Part shown: positions 17,907 to 27,336 of the stretch, in pieces
Numbering within the stretch: the stretch's first letter is position 1
Layout of the letters: the number at the start of each line of letters is the position of its first letter
Assembly: GCF_014303395.1 (NCBI RefSeq)
Contig: NZ_CP060298.1
Span: 5,475,001 to 5,539,000 of the forward strand
DNA length: 64,000 nt
Direction of reading: 5' to 3'
Origin: Nakamurella sp. PAMC28650
GTDB lineage: Bacteria > Actinomycetota > Actinomycetes > Mycobacteriales > Nakamurellaceae
The notes under the pieces: model-generated
What the model saw: the letters and a program-made list of their open reading frames with translations, nothing else
Database searches by the model: none
What the model was told of the DNA's origin: nothing
Position numbers and translations under genes: made by a program

Positions 17907-20441
17907 TCAGCCGGTCAGCGGACCGACCTCCACAATGCGCAGGACGGGCTCGCCCAGCTCGTCGGAAGCCCCGACGGCCACCTCGGCGCTGATCCCCCAG
18001 TCGCGATCACCGGCCGGATCGTCGAAGGTCTGCCGCACCGTCCAGTGGTCCGGACCCGGCGTGATGGCCACCAGAGCGGCGGATCTGGCGGTCGGACCGA
18101 CCGCCAGATCGTCGTACTCGTCCCAGTAGGGATCGACGGCTTCCTGCCACCGCTGGGCGTCCCATCCGCCCTCGCCGTCCATCTCCCCGAGCGTGTCGAA
18201 CCGGACGAGCGAGATCAGCTCGACCCGACGGAACAACGCGTTGCGCACCATGATGGTGAACGCCCTGACGTTGGCGGTGACCCCTCGGGAGGCGGTCGGC
18301 GGACGGATCGAGACCGCGCCGATCTCGTCGTTGTCCGGATGTGCCAACGCCTCCCACTCGTCGAGCAGGCTCGAATCGACGCCACGGACCAGCTCGCCGA
18401 GCCAGGAGATCAGGTCGGACAGCTCGTCGGTGCGCGCATCCTGGGGCACGGTGCGGCGCATCGCCCGGTAGGCGTCGGCCAGATACCGCAGCACCACCCC
18501 CTCGGAGCGCTGCAGCTGGTAGAACGCCACGTATTCGGAGAAGTTCATCGCCCGTTCGTACAGGTCGCGGACCACCGCCTTGGGCTCCGGCTGGTACTCG
18601 GTGACCCACGGGTGCCCGGCCCGGTAGGACTCGAACGCCACCTCCACCAGGTCGGCCAGCGGCTTCGGGTAGTCGACCGTCTCGAGCAGGGCCATCCGTT
18701 CCTCGTACTCGATGCCATCGGACTTCATGGCCTGCACCGCCTCGCCCCTGGCCTTGAAGCGCTGCGCGGACAACACCGGGCCGGGCCCCTCCAGCGTGGC
18801 CTCGATCAACGACACCACGTCCAGTGCGTAGTCGGGCGACTCCTCGTCCAGCAGGTCGAGAGCCGCCAGCGCCAGCGGCGACAACGGCTGGTCCAGGGCG
18901 AAGTCCAGTTGGAGGTCGGCCGTCATGTGATAGAGTCGGCCCTGCTCGTCCGGCACGTCGAGCTTGATCACGATGCCCGCCGCCAGCAGGGCCTTGCCGA
19001 TGGCCAGCGCGCGCAGAGCGTGCTGGAGTTGGCGGTTCCGCGGGTCGTGGCTGGTCTCGATCAACCGGCGCATCCCGCGGAAGGCGTCGCCCGGGCGCGA
19101 CAGCACGCCGAGCAACATCGAGTGGCTGACCCGGAAATGGGAGCTCAGCGGTTCGGGGTCGGCGGAGACCAATCGGTCGTAGGTCGCCTCGCTCCACCCG
19201 ACGAATCCGTCCGGCGGCTTGCGCTTCACGACCTTCTTCTTCTTCGGGTCCAGGGCCGCCTTCGCAGCCGTCTTGAAGTTCTCGATCACATGTTCCGGGG
19301 CCAGAACGACGACGTCCCCGGCCACGTCGAATCCGGCCCGCCCTGCGCGGCCCGCGATCTGGTGGAACTCACGGGCCGAGAGCAGCCGGGTGCGGTGACC
19401 GTCGTACTTGGCCAGACCGGTGAACAGGACCGTCCTGATCGGGACGTTGATGCCCACCCCGAGCGTGTCGGTTCCGCAGATCACCTTGAGCAGCCCGGAC
19501 TGGGCGAGCTTCTCCACCAGTCGTCGGTACTTCGGCAGCATGCCGGCGTGGTGCACGCCGATCCCATGCCGCACCAGACGGGCCAGCGTGCGCCCGAATC
19601 CCGGCGAGAATCTGAAATCGCCGATCAGTTCGGCGATCTGGTCGCGTTCGGCCCGGGTGGCGACGGTGATGCTGGTGAGGGCCTGGGCCCGTTCCAACGC
19701 GGCCTGCTGGGTGAAGTGGACGATGTACACCGGCGCGCGACCGGTGGCCAGAAGATCTTCGAGGGTCTCCTGGAGCGGAACCAGGACGTAGGAGAAATGC
19801 AGTGGGACCGGGCGTTCCACCCCGTCGATCAGGGTGGTCGGGCGGCCAGTTCTCTCGGTCAGGTCCCGGGCGAAGAAGCGAACGTCGCCCAGGGTGGCGG
19901 ACATCAGGATGAATTGGGCGTGCGGAAGTTCCAGCAGCGGCACCTGCCATGCCCAGCCCCGCTGACGGTCCCCGTAGTAGTGGAACTCGTCCATCACGAC
20001 CATGCCGGGATCGGCGTCCGCGCCGCCGCGCAGCGCGACGGACGCCAGGATCTCCGCAGTGCAGCAGATGATCGGCGCCGACGAGTTCACCGACGAGTCC
20101 CCGGTGATCATGCCGACGTTGGCCGGACCGAAGATCTCCGTCAGATCGAAGAATTTCTCCGAGACCAGAGCCTTGATCGGGGCCGTGTAGTAGCTCCGGC
20201 GACCGGTCGCGAGCCCGGTGAACAGTGCCGCAGTGGCGACCAGGCTCTTGCCGGAGCCGGTCGGCGTGGCGACGATGACGTTCGCGTCGGAGACGATCTC
20301 CAGGAGTGACTCCTCCTGGTGCGGGTACAGCGTGATGCCGCGGCCGACCACCCACTCGGAGAAGCGGTCGAACAGGGACCCGGGGTCGGTCTGAGCCGGT
20401 GGGGTCAGCACCTGTGGGGTGCTCGTTGCGCCGGTCGTCAT
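17907..20441 (-). CDS. DEAD/DEAH-box helicase with C-terminal DUF3516 (Ski2-like)
   Basis: 844 residues. The N-terminal half has superfamily-2 motifs: a Q-type region LYPHQEESLLEIV, Walker A ATPTGSGKS, DEFH in VVMDEFHYYGDRQRG, and SAT in LMSATLGDVRF. Motif V/VI follow in GTDTLGVGINVPIRTV and HQIAGRAGRAGFD. The C-terminal ~370 residues are DUF3516, starting around WSEATYDRLVSADPEPL, which is typical of actinobacterial relatives. Members are thought to be RNA or DNA helicases, but their biological role is unsettled. The start MTTGATS has GAAAGG upstream; longer in-frame readings are rejected because their residues look non-coding. It is followed by the 8-cysteine gene on the same strand. Confidence 0.92.
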   Translation of the reverse strand: MTTGATSTPQVLTPPAQTDPGSLFDRFSEWVVGRGITLYPHQEESLLEIVSDANVIVATPTGSGKSLVATAALFTGLATGRRSYYTAPIKALVSEKFFDLTEIFGPANVGMITGDSSVNSSAPIICCTAEILASVALRGGADADPGMVVMDEFHYYGDRQRGWAWQVPLLELPHAQFILMSATLGDVRFFARDLTERTGRPTTLIDGVERPVPLHFSYVLVPLQETLEDLLATGRAPVYIVHFTQQAALERAQALTSITVATRAERDQIAELIGDFRFSPGFGRTLARLVRHGIGVHHAGMLPKYRRLVEKLAQSGLLKVICGTDTLGVGINVPIRTVLFTGLAKYDGHRTRLLSAREFHQIAGRAGRAGFDVAGDVVVLAPEHVIENFKTAAKAALDPKKKKVVKRKPPDGFVGWSEATYDRLVSADPEPLSSHFRVSHSMLLGVLSRPGDAFRGMRRLIETSHDPRNRQLQHALRALAIGKALLAAGIVIKLDVPDEQGRLYHMTADLQLDFALDQPLSPLALAALDLLDEESPDYALDVVSLIEATLEGPGPVLSAQRFKARGEAVQAMKSDGIEYEERMALLETVDYPKPLADLVEVAFESYRAGHPWVTEYQPEPKAVVRDLYERAMNFSEYVAFYQLQRSEGVVLRYLADAYRAMRRTVPQDARTDELSDLISWLGELVRGVDSSLLDEWEALAHPDNDEIGAVSIRPPTASRGVTANVRAFTIMVRNALFRRVELISLVRFDTLGEMDGEGGWDAQRWQEAVDPYWDEYDDLAVGPTARSAALVAITPGPDHWTVRQTFDDPAGDRDWGISAEVAVGASDELGEPVLRIVEVGPLTG

Positions 20442-20454
20442 ACCCGGCAGCCTT

Positions 20455-21429
20455 TCACGGTTGCCGGTGCACCGACCCCAGGCAGTGCGCGCACTTCGTG
20501 GGGTAGCCCGGCCACCCCTGCGCGATGAGCACTTCGGCCACCTCCATCGCCACCGCACACGACTCCTGCGTGACCTCGTGCCAACCGAACCGTAGTGAAG
20601 GCGCTCCGGTCCGGGTGTGCACGTTGTCACGCCGACGGTCGCGCAACCGACCGACGTGCCCGATGCGCCCGTCCAGCTCCACCACCAGCGCGAACTCGGC
20701 GTAGAGGACATCGATGAACTCGTGGCGACTCGGACGGGAGGCTTGCCGGGCCCCCTTGGGCAGACCGTGCGCCCGTTCCACGTCGCTCAGATATCGATGT
20801 TCCAGAGTGCTGTGAACGCCCGATGCAGCATCGGCGATCAGGCCGGTGATCAGTTTCCGGTGCCGCATGCGGGTGCGGCGCTGCAAAGCGCGGGAGAGGT
20901 CAGCGCCCGTGGTCAGCCGTCGCTGGACCGCAGTGGTGATCCAGTCGATGCAGGCGGCCGGTGTCCCGGCGGCGCAGAGGTCGAGCACCGTGTCCTCGAT
21001 GCGGGTGCACGGCGGGTCGGTGCGGGTGGAGATCGAGCGGACCCCCGGGCGCTCCTGCCGGAACACCACCCAGTCCCGGGCGGCCAGGCGGGTCCCGGCC
21101 GGGACGAGGATGTCGATGGGCAGCTCTCGACCTTCGGTCAGTCCCTGCAGCGCCGCCGCGGTCGACCCGCCGGCCCGGGCGTCGACCCCGCCGACGAGAA
21201 GTCCCGCCCACACCCGGGTCAACCACATGGGCTCGACATCGGGGACCAAGTAGATTCCCATCTCCAGCCGCCGCCAGATCCCCTGGCTGATCAGACGCTC
21301 CGTCGCTCTGTCCGGCAGCCCGAAACCGAGGACCTGGGTGCGGCAAACGACGCCGGCCTGGACCGCGGCCAGCCGGATCAGCTCTGACGGGACCGTTTTA
21401 CGTGCGTGCACCGAGCCACAGTGGCTCAT
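20455..21429 (-). CDS. DUF559 (Vsr-like nuclease fold) protein with AbiEi-like N-terminus
   Basis: 324 residues. The N-terminus (VPSELIRLAAVQAGVVCRTQ) resembles the winged-helix AbiEi_4-type domain. The C-terminal ~110 residues fit DUF559, an endonuclease-like fold, with ALVVELDGRIGH and LRFGWHEVTQESCAVA. Such proteins are frequent, often multi-copy orphans in actinobacteria, and no toxin gene is adjacent. Nuclease activity is not shown. The start MSHCGSVHARKT is a best guess; an in-frame GTG 15 bases later and longer forms are possible, but the longest form would read through the hairpin at 21466-21516. It lies 13 bases upstream of the DUF3516 helicase ATG on the same strand, so both are probably co-transcribed. 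Confidence 0.72.
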   Translation of the reverse strand: MSHCGSVHARKTVPSELIRLAAVQAGVVCRTQVLGFGLPDRATERLISQGIWRRLEMGIYLVPDVEPMWLTRVWAGLLVGGVDARAGGSTAAALQGLTEGRELPIDILVPAGTRLAARDWVVFRQERPGVRSISTRTDPPCTRIEDTVLDLCAAGTPAACIDWITTAVQRRLTTGADLSRALQRRTRMRHRKLITGLIADAASGVHSTLEHRYLSDVERAHGLPKGARQASRPSRHEFIDVLYAEFALVVELDGRIGHVGRLRDRRRDNVHTRTGAPSLRFGWHEVTQESCAVAMEVAEVLIAQGWPGYPTKCAHCLGSVHRQP

Positions 21430-21465
21430 TTGAGGAAATGCCCGCCGGGGTTGTCCACAATCGTC

Positions 21466-21516
21466 GATACCGAAGGTCTGAGTAGCCCGACTACGGGGAC
21501 TCAGACCTTCGGTATC
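21466..21516. terminator. Long perfect hairpin downstream of aceB
   Basis: Arms of 18 bp (GATACCGAAGGTCTGAGT and its exact complement) enclose 15 bases that contain a further CCCG/CGGG stem with ACTA loop. It lies in the 238-base gap between the 3' end of aceB and the start of the DUF559 gene. No T-run follows on either strand. The simplest reading is a terminator for the aceA-aceB unit; a mobile palindromic repeat is the alternative. Confidence 0.7.
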
Positions 21517-21667
21517 CACCTCGAACGCAATGGCGCCGGGGAGCCCGCCAGATGCAGCCTGACCGATCACCTTCGGGCTGCGGGCCGAGTCGCTCAGCGG
21601 CCGTTTGGGCGCGTCGGCAGTTTTAAATGGCTGCGGGGGTCCGACTCGACTCGTAGGAACGCAGAGG

Positions 21668-23332
21668 TCAGACGCGCTCGGACATCCGGAGATCCTCCGG
21701 GCGCAGGTTTCCGGTCATCCGCAGGCCACTCTCCAGCAGGTACTTCACATATCCGTACTGGGTGAAGAAACCAGGCATGGTCTCCCCCAGGGCGGCATAG
21801 GAGAAGATGACCGCCGCTGCCTCGAACCGCTGCTCGCCGACGGCATCGGCCGACCGGTTCAGCCGGGCCAGTTCGTCGGCGACCAGACGACGGACGAGTT
21901 CGACGGTCACCGTCGGGCCCTCGGCCAGCTTGACGCCGTTGTGAATCCACTGCCAGACCTGGGCCCGCGATATCTCCACCGTGGCAGCGTCTTCCATCAG
22001 GTTGTCGATCGACACCGCACCAGAGCCGCCGACCCACGCCGCGAGGTAGCGCAGCGCGACGGAGATGTTGGTCAGCAGACCCTCCATCGTGACATCGCCC
22101 CGCGCAGAGCCGGCCGCCAGCAGGTCGGCCGCCTGGACCCTGACCTCTGGGCGCTGGCGCGTGATCTGATGCGGGCGCTCCCCCAGGACCGCATCGAAAG
22201 CGGCCGCCGCCACCGGCACCAAAGCGGGGTGTGCGACCCAGGAACCGTCGAATCCGTCGCTTGCTTCCCGCTGCTTGTCAGCCCTGACCCGAGCGAGCGC
22301 GTTCTTCGTCGCGCCGTCGTCCTGACGATTCGGGATGAAGGCGGCCATCCCGCCGATCGCGTGGGCGCCACGACGGTGGCAGGTGGCCACCAGCAGTTCG
22401 GTGTAGGCCCGCATGAACGGGGTCGTCATCGTGATCTGCGAACGGTCGGGCAGGACGAAATCCGGTCCGCGATGGGCGAAAGTCCTGATGTAGGAGAAGA
22501 TGTAGTCCCACCGACCGGCATTGAGCCCGGCCGAGTGGTCCCGCAGTTCGTAGAGCATCTCCTCCATCTCGAAGGCCGCCGGAAGCGTCTCGACGAGCAC
22601 CGTCGCCCTGATCGTCCCCTGGGGGATGTCCAGCAGATCCTGGGCCAGCACGAAGACGTCGTTCCAGAGCCTGGCCTCCAGCTGGGATTCCAGTTTCGGC
22701 AGATAGAAGTACGGACCGGCTCCGTTGTCGATCAGCGTCTGGGCGTTGTGCCAGAAGTACAACCCGAAGTCCACCAACGAGGCGGGAAGCGGGCGACCGT
22801 CGATGGTCAGGTGCTTCTCGCAGAGGTGCCAGCCGCGTGGGCGCATCATCACGGTCGGCGTGGTCTCGCCGATCGTGTACTGCTTGCCGTCCTCCTCGAA
22901 CCCGAGGTCCAGACGCAGCGCATCACGCAGGTTGAGCTGCCCGGTGACGATGTTGTCCCAGGTGGGGCTGAGGGCATCTTCGAAGTCTGCCATCCAGACG
23001 TTCGCACCCGAGTTGAGTGCGTTGACCGTCATCCTGCGGGTCGGCGGGCCGGTGATCTCCACCCGCCGATCCACCAGACCCGGAGCCGGAGGCGCGACCT
23101 GCCAGGTGGTGTCGGCCCGCACCGAGCGGGAGGTGCCGAGAAAGCCGGGGGTCTCACCGGCGGAGATCCGTTTGGCCCGAGCACGTCTCTGCGCGAGCAG
23201 TTCAGCGCGGCGACCGGCGAAGGCGCCGTCCAGCGCGGCCACGAAGGCCAGGGCGTCGGGCGTCAGGATTTCCTCGGCGCGCTCGATGTGCGGGCCGCGG
23301 ACCACTGGGGTCCGCGCGATGGTGGAAGTCAT
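21668..23332 (-). CDS. aceB: Malate synthase A
   Basis: 554 residues, the size of A-type malate synthase. It condenses glyoxylate with acetyl-CoA to malate, the second step of the glyoxylate shunt. Signatures include [24 protein letters not shown]-type strands and [18 protein letters not shown], then [17 protein letters not shown] and [18 protein letters not shown] with the active-site Arg/Glu region. The catalytic Asp region is IGGMAAFIP with [13 protein letters not shown]. The start MTSTIAR has AAAGGAC seven bases upstream. It lies 34 bases after aceA, so both are one unit read from the aceA promoter. A perfect hairpin lies downstream. Confidence 0.97.
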   Translation of the reverse strand: MTSTIARTPVVRGPHIERAEEILTPDALAFVAALDGAFAGRRAELLAQRRARAKRISAGETPGFLGTSRSVRADTTWQVAPPAPGLVDRRVEITGPPTRRMTVNALNSGANVWMADFEDALSPTWDNIVTGQLNLRDALRLDLGFEEDGKQYTIGETTPTVMMRPRGWHLCEKHLTIDGRPLPASLVDFGLYFWHNAQTLIDNGAGPYFYLPKLESQLEARLWNDVFVLAQDLLDIPQGTIRATVLVETLPAAFEMEEMLYELRDHSAGLNAGRWDYIFSYIRTFAHRGPDFVLPDRSQITMTTPFMRAYTELLVATCHRRGAHAIGGMAAFIPNRQDDGATKNALARVRADKQREASDGFDGSWVAHPALVPVAAAAFDAVLGERPHQITRQRPEVRVQAADLLAAGSARGDVTMEGLLTNISVALRYLAAWVGGSGAVSIDNLMEDAATVEISRAQVWQWIHNGVKLAEGPTVTVELVRRLVADELARLNRSADAVGEQRFEAAAVIFSYAALGETMPGFFTQYGYVKYLLESGLRMTGNLRPEDLRMSERV

Positions 23333-23366
23333 CTCAATTGTCCTTTCGTGCTTGGCAGCGCGCTGA

Positions 23367-24707
23367 TCAGTGGAACTGCTGGGCTTCGGTGGAACCGGCC
23401 AGCGCGAGGGTGCCGCTGGACGGATTGATCGCGGTGGAGACCTTGTCGAAGTAGCCTGTGCCGACCTCGGCCTGGTGCTTGATCGCGGTGTAGCCGGCAC
23501 TCTCGGCGGCGAACTCGGCCTCCTGGAGTTCCACGTATGCGGACATGCCATGTTCGGCGTAGCCGCTGGCCAGGTGGAACATCCCGTGGTTCAGCGCGTG
23601 GAACCCGGCCAGCGTGATGAACTGGAACGCATAACCGAGGTCGCCCAACTCGTCCTGGAAACCGGCGATCTCGGAATCCGACAGCGCCGCCTTCCAGTTG
23701 AACGACGGCGAACAGTTGTAGGCGAGCTTCTTGCCGGGGAACTCCCGGCGCAATTCGGTGGCGAACTCCCGGGCCAGACCCAGGTCCGGCGTGCCGGTCT
23801 CGACCCAGATCATGTCGCAGTACGGGGCGTAGGCCTTCGCCCGCGCCAGCACCGGCTCGATTCCGTTGCGGACCCGGAAGAACCCTTCGCTGGTCCGCTC
23901 CCCGGTGGTGAACGGAGCATCGATCGGATCGACGTCGCTGGTCAGCAGATCGGCCGCGAGAGCGTCGGTCCGGGCGATGACGAGGGTGGGGATGCCGAGG
24001 ATGTCTGCGGCGAGCCGGGCGGCGTTCAACGTCCGGATGTGCTGCGCCGTGGGGATCAGGACCTTGCCGCCGAGGTGGCCACACTTCTTCTCCGATGCCA
24101 GCTGGTCCTCCCAGTGCACACCGGCGGCGCCGGAGACGATCATCGACTTCATCAATTCGAAGGCGTTGAGCGGTCCACCGAACCCGGCCTCGGCATCGGC
24201 GACGATCGGCACCAGGAAATCGATGTCGGCCTTGCCGCTGGAGTGGTCGATCTGGTCGGCGCGCATCAGGGCGTTGTTGATCCGGCGCACCACGGCCGGG
24301 ACCGAGTTGGCCGGATAGAGGCTCTGGTCCGGGTAGGTCTGGCCGGACAGGTTCGCATCGGCCGCCACCTGCCAGCCGGACAGGTAGATCGACTCGAGAC
24401 CGCCGCGGACCATCTGGACGGCCTGGTTACCGGTCAATGCACCGAGGGCCCTGGTGAACTTCGTCGTCTGGATCAGGTTCCAGAGCTTCTCCGCTCCCAG
24501 CCGTGCCAGCGTGTGCTCCTCGACGACGCTGCCGCGCAGGTTGACCACGTCGGCGGCGCTGAAGGTGCGGTCGATACCGGCCCAGCGCTCGGCCGTGGCC
24601 CACTCGTGCTCCAGGAGTGCCACCGCGTCCTTCCGGTCGCTCGTCCTGGTGGACGAAACTACCTGTGCAGCAGTGGAAGTGGCCTCGGTGGTCGGACTGG
24701 CTGTCAT
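23367..24707 (-). CDS. aceA: Isocitrate lyase
   Basis: 446 residues. It splits isocitrate to succinate and glyoxylate, and with aceB allows growth on acetate or fatty acids. The catalytic loop KKCGHLGGK with its nucleophilic Cys is intact. [24 protein letters not shown] and YNCSPSFNW are also family hallmarks. GAGAGGAA lies just before the ATG. The gene is divergent to the RamB-type regulator, and the 132-base shared upstream region contains repeated GTCAAGAA boxes that are the likely operators. Confidence 0.98.
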   Translation of the reverse strand: MTASPTTEATSTAAQVVSSTRTSDRKDAVALLEHEWATAERWAGIDRTFSAADVVNLRGSVVEEHTLARLGAEKLWNLIQTTKFTRALGALTGNQAVQMVRGGLESIYLSGWQVAADANLSGQTYPDQSLYPANSVPAVVRRINNALMRADQIDHSSGKADIDFLVPIVADAEAGFGGPLNAFELMKSMIVSGAAGVHWEDQLASEKKCGHLGGKVLIPTAQHIRTLNAARLAADILGIPTLVIARTDALAADLLTSDVDPIDAPFTTGERTSEGFFRVRNGIEPVLARAKAYAPYCDMIWVETGTPDLGLAREFATELRREFPGKKLAYNCSPSFNWKAALSDSEIAGFQDELGDLGYAFQFITLAGFHALNHGMFHLASGYAEHGMSAYVELQEAEFAAESAGYTAIKHQAEVGTGYFDKVSTAINPSSGTLALAGSTEAQQFH

Positions 24708-24771
24708 CGTGGGTTCCTCTCGAATCGCTTCTGTTTCGCTGCCCTTCGTCGGGCTTGATGCCTACTTTGGC

Positions 24772-24833
24772 GTCAAGAACAAGAGCGCAACAGGGAATTG
24801 TGACGTCAAGAAACGCGGTTCTTGCGATATCGT
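24772..24833. promoter_or_regulatory. Putative RamB operator pair and ramB -10 element in the aceA-ramB divergent region
   Basis: Two copies of GTCAAGAA occur at 24772-24779 and 24805-24812, 33 bases apart (about three helical turns). The second copy is the left half of a dyad, CAAGAA-N6-TTCTTG, at 24807-24824. TATCGT at 24828-24833 fits a -10 six bases before the regulator ATG, so a protein on the dyad would block regulator transcription and could also affect aceA. The motif is not identical to the AAAGTTTGCAAA-type RamB site of Corynebacterium. Confidence 0.5.
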
Positions 24834-24839
24834 GCAGAG

Positions 24840-26282
24840 ATGGCCAACGCTGCTGACGACACCGACCTCCTGACGATCGGACGGCGCCTGCGACACCTGC
24901 GCCGGACCAGGGGTCTGACGCTGGACGAGGCAGGCACGGCCGCCGGACTGTCCGCGTCGGCGATCTCGTTGATCGAGAACGGCAAGCGCGAGCCCAAGCT
25001 CTCCGTGCTGACGGCCCTGGCCGCGGCGATGGGTACCGATCTCGCCGACCTGCTGGCGTCGAAGGCGCCCAGTCGGCGGGCGGCCATGGAGATCGAACTC
25101 GAGCGGGCCCAGCGGGCCGACTCGTTCAAGGCGCTGGGCATCCCGGCGGTCCGGCCGGGGCCCCGGCTGCCGACCGAGGCGCTGGAGGCACTCGTCGGGA
25201 TGCATCGGGCGATCGCCGCCGTCCAGGCCGAGCGGGCTGCCACCCCGGAACAGGCCAGACGGGCGAACGCGGGCCTGCGGGACCGGATGCGCAATCAGAA
25301 CAACTACTTCGGCGAGATCGAGAAGACGGCGGACGAACTCCTGACCCGGACCGGCTACCGGTCGGGGCCGATCACGAGGACGGGCGTCGACAAGATCGCC
25401 GGACACCTCGGCTTCGAACTGGTGCACACCGGCGACCTGCCGTCCTCGACCAGGACGGTGACCGACCTGGCCCACCGCAAGGTTTTCCTCCCCACCCCAC
25501 AGCTGGGTCAGCACGACTCGAGAACCCTGGCGCTGCAGGCTCTGGGGCACGTCGTCCTGGGGCACCGGGTGCCCGCCGACTACGGCGAATTCCTGACCCA
25601 ACGGGTCGAGATCAACTACTTCGCGGCGGCCCTGCTGATCCCGCAACGCACGGCAGTGCCGATGCTGGCCACCGCGAAGGCAGCGAAGGACATCGCGATC
25701 GAGGATCTACGCGACGCGTACGCAGTGTCCTACGAGACCGCCGCCCACCGGTTCACCAACCTGGCCACCGAGCACTTCGACCTGCCGGTGCACTTCATGC
25801 GGATCTCGTCGTCCGGCCTGATCTACAAGGCGTACGAGAACGACGGTGTGCATTTCCCGACCGACCCGGTCGGAGCGATCGAGGGCCAGCGGGTCTGCAA
25901 GTACTGGACGGCGCGGGTGGTCTTCGACCAGCGCGACGTGTCGGCCGCGTACCGCCAGTACACCGACACCGGCTCCGGCACCTACTGGTGCACGGCGGTG
26001 GTCGACCGGACCAGCGCCGGCGACTTCTCGGTCAGTGTCGGAATGCCGTACGCGCAGGCCAAGTGGATGCGCGGCCGGGAGACCACCGAACGATCGAGGT
26101 CACGCTGCCCGGACCCGTCCTGCTGCTCCCGGCCGCCGGCCGACCTGGCTGCCCGGTGGGGTGATCAGGTCTGGCCGAGCGCGCGGGTCCACTCGCATCT
26201 GCTGGCCGCCATGCCGCCCGGGGTGTTCCCTGGCGTCGACGACACCGAGGTGCTCAACTTCCTCGAGCGGCACACCGTCTGA
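24840..26282 (+). CDS. ramB: RamB-type transcriptional regulator of acetate/glyoxylate metabolism
   Basis: 480 residues. An N-terminal XRE helix-turn-helix occupies about residues 10-65 (RRLRHLRRTRGLTLDEAG, SASAISLIENGKREPKLSVL). An IrrE/DUF955-like middle follows (TLALQALGHVVLGHRVPADYG, VEINYFAAALLIP). The C-terminal short-chain-fatty-acyl-regulator domain contains a cysteine cluster, SRCPDPSCCSRPPADLAARWG. In Corynebacterium and Mycobacterium, RamB controls aceA and aceB, and here the gene is divergent from aceA. ATG 24840 is preferred over an in-frame TTG at 24822, which lies inside the operator palindrome. There is no Shine-Dalgarno sequence and a leaderless start is likely. The symbol is given by family and position. 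Confidence 0.9.
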   Translation: MANAADDTDLLTIGRRLRHLRRTRGLTLDEAGTAAGLSASAISLIENGKREPKLSVLTALAAAMGTDLADLLASKAPSRRAAMEIELERAQRADSFKALGIPAVRPGPRLPTEALEALVGMHRAIAAVQAERAATPEQARRANAGLRDRMRNQNNYFGEIEKTADELLTRTGYRSGPITRTGVDKIAGHLGFELVHTGDLPSSTRTVTDLAHRKVFLPTPQLGQHDSRTLALQALGHVVLGHRVPADYGEFLTQRVEINYFAAALLIPQRTAVPMLATAKAAKDIAIEDLRDAYAVSYETAAHRFTNLATEHFDLPVHFMRISSSGLIYKAYENDGVHFPTDPVGAIEGQRVCKYWTARVVFDQRDVSAAYRQYTDTGSGTYWCTAVVDRTSAGDFSVSVGMPYAQAKWMRGRETTERSRSRCPDPSCCSRPPADLAARWGDQVWPSARVHSHLLAAMPPGVFPGVDDTEVLNFLERHTV

Positions 26283-26375
26283 CCGCAGACGCGTCACGTG
26301 GTGGAAACCTTTGCCTGGGCGCGGGGTTTCGATCTGCGCGCTGACCGCAGGCGCCGTCGGGGCGTGCGGAGCAGG

Positions 26376-27152
26376 TCAGGAGCTCGCGCCGAAGCAGTAC
26401 AAGATGTTGCGCTTGACCAGGGGAAGGCCCTTGGTTCCGCCGGTGCACTGGGTCTCGTCGGAGGAATTCGTCCTCAGGGACACCAGCTTGACCGTGCTGG
26501 ACGAGGTCGACGCCGAGCAGGTCACCTTCTTGGGAACGGAGGAGCTCAGGACGCCGAGGTCGATGCACTCCCCGACCTTGAGGTTGTACCGGAGACACAC
26601 CCTCGAACTCGGATTGTTCTTGTCCGTCCCCTGCACGTAGGAGGCTTCGTTGTCGTCGCACTTCACGTCGCTGCCTCCGGTCTCGGTGACGACGAAGATG
26701 GCCGCCTGACTGGAGCAGTCCTCCTGCGAGGTCTCGGGGTTGATCACCGTCGCGCTGGTGATCTTGATGCACGACCCGACGCCGGCCGCAGTGGTGTCCG
26801 TCTTCTGCTGGACAAACACGGTGATTCCCACGATCGCGATCACCACCACGGCCACGATGCCGATGATCAGGCCCTTCTTCGACTTCTTGGCCGGCACCAC
26901 GGGAGGTGGCGGGAAACCGGCCGCCGGGTATCCGGCCGGGGCGCCGGGTGGCGGGTAGGCGTTCGGGTCCCCGGAGGGCGGCAGTTGACCGGTCGGGCCG
27001 GGCATGCCATAGGTCGGCGGGGCCCCGTACACCGGACCCGCCGGCGGTGACCCGTACGCCGGACCGGCAGGCGGGGCCCCGTACACCGGGCCGGCCGGCG
27101 GCGGGTACACGCCGGGCAGTTGGTTCGGGTCCGGGTTTCCTGGTGTGGTCAT
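26376..27152 (-). CDS. Single-pass membrane protein with extracytoplasmic 8-cysteine domain (paralogue of the 17.0 kb gene)
   Basis: 258 residues. A cytoplasmic tail rich in VYGAPPAGP-type repeats (residues 1-88) leads to a KKSKK stop-transfer patch and a transmembrane helix at about 94-114 (LIIGIVAVVVIAIVGITVF). The external domain holds eight cysteines in the contexts GSC, EDC, VKC, VCLRY, GEC, VTC, TQC, LYC. This parallels the 17047-17880 protein position by position, although the rest has diverged. It looks LppU/SCO3897-like, and the function is unknown. GGGAGGAAC precedes the ATG. It is convergent with ramB (93-base gap with no clear terminator). Confidence 0.82.
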   Translation of the reverse strand: MTTPGNPDPNQLPGVYPPPAGPVYGAPPAGPAYGSPPAGPVYGAPPTYGMPGPTGQLPPSGDPNAYPPPGAPAGYPAAGFPPPPVVPAKKSKKGLIIGIVAVVVIAIVGITVFVQQKTDTTAAGVGSCIKITSATVINPETSQEDCSSQAAIFVVTETGGSDVKCDDNEASYVQGTDKNNPSSRVCLRYNLKVGECIDLGVLSSSVPKKVTCSASTSSSTVKLVSLRTNSSDETQCTGGTKGLPLVKRNILYCFGASS

Positions 27153-27336
27153 GTTTGTTCCTCCCCCGATCCGTCCGGCCGCAGAGGAAGCCCCCCTCCG
27201 GCGACCAGCGGATGCAAGTCCGTCGAATCCTGCTGAGCCTGCTCACCCTAGCTGTCGACCCCGGCCGATCGGGGAACTTTCCTACGATGCGCCACCCGGA
27301 GAGCCGTCCAGGCCGTCGTTCTGGTGAGACGCCGAT

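Noticed and set aside
18045..20309. 754-residue plus-strand open frame opposite the DUF3516 helicase
   Set aside because: Antisense shadow of a well-conserved helicase; composition is not protein-like.
20455..21429. Toxin-antitoxin or defence system
   Set aside because: The AbiEi-like N-terminus has no AbiEii-type toxin next to it, and no other defence gene is seen nearby; orphan DUF559 proteins are common.
20455..21570. Longer DUF559 protein starting at 21570
   Set aside because: It would translate through the perfect 18-bp hairpin, and the added residues look unlike protein.
26283..26375. Terminator between ramB and the convergent 8-cysteine gene
   Set aside because: Only a 6-bp GAAACC/GGTTTC pairing with a long loop was found, too weak to call.
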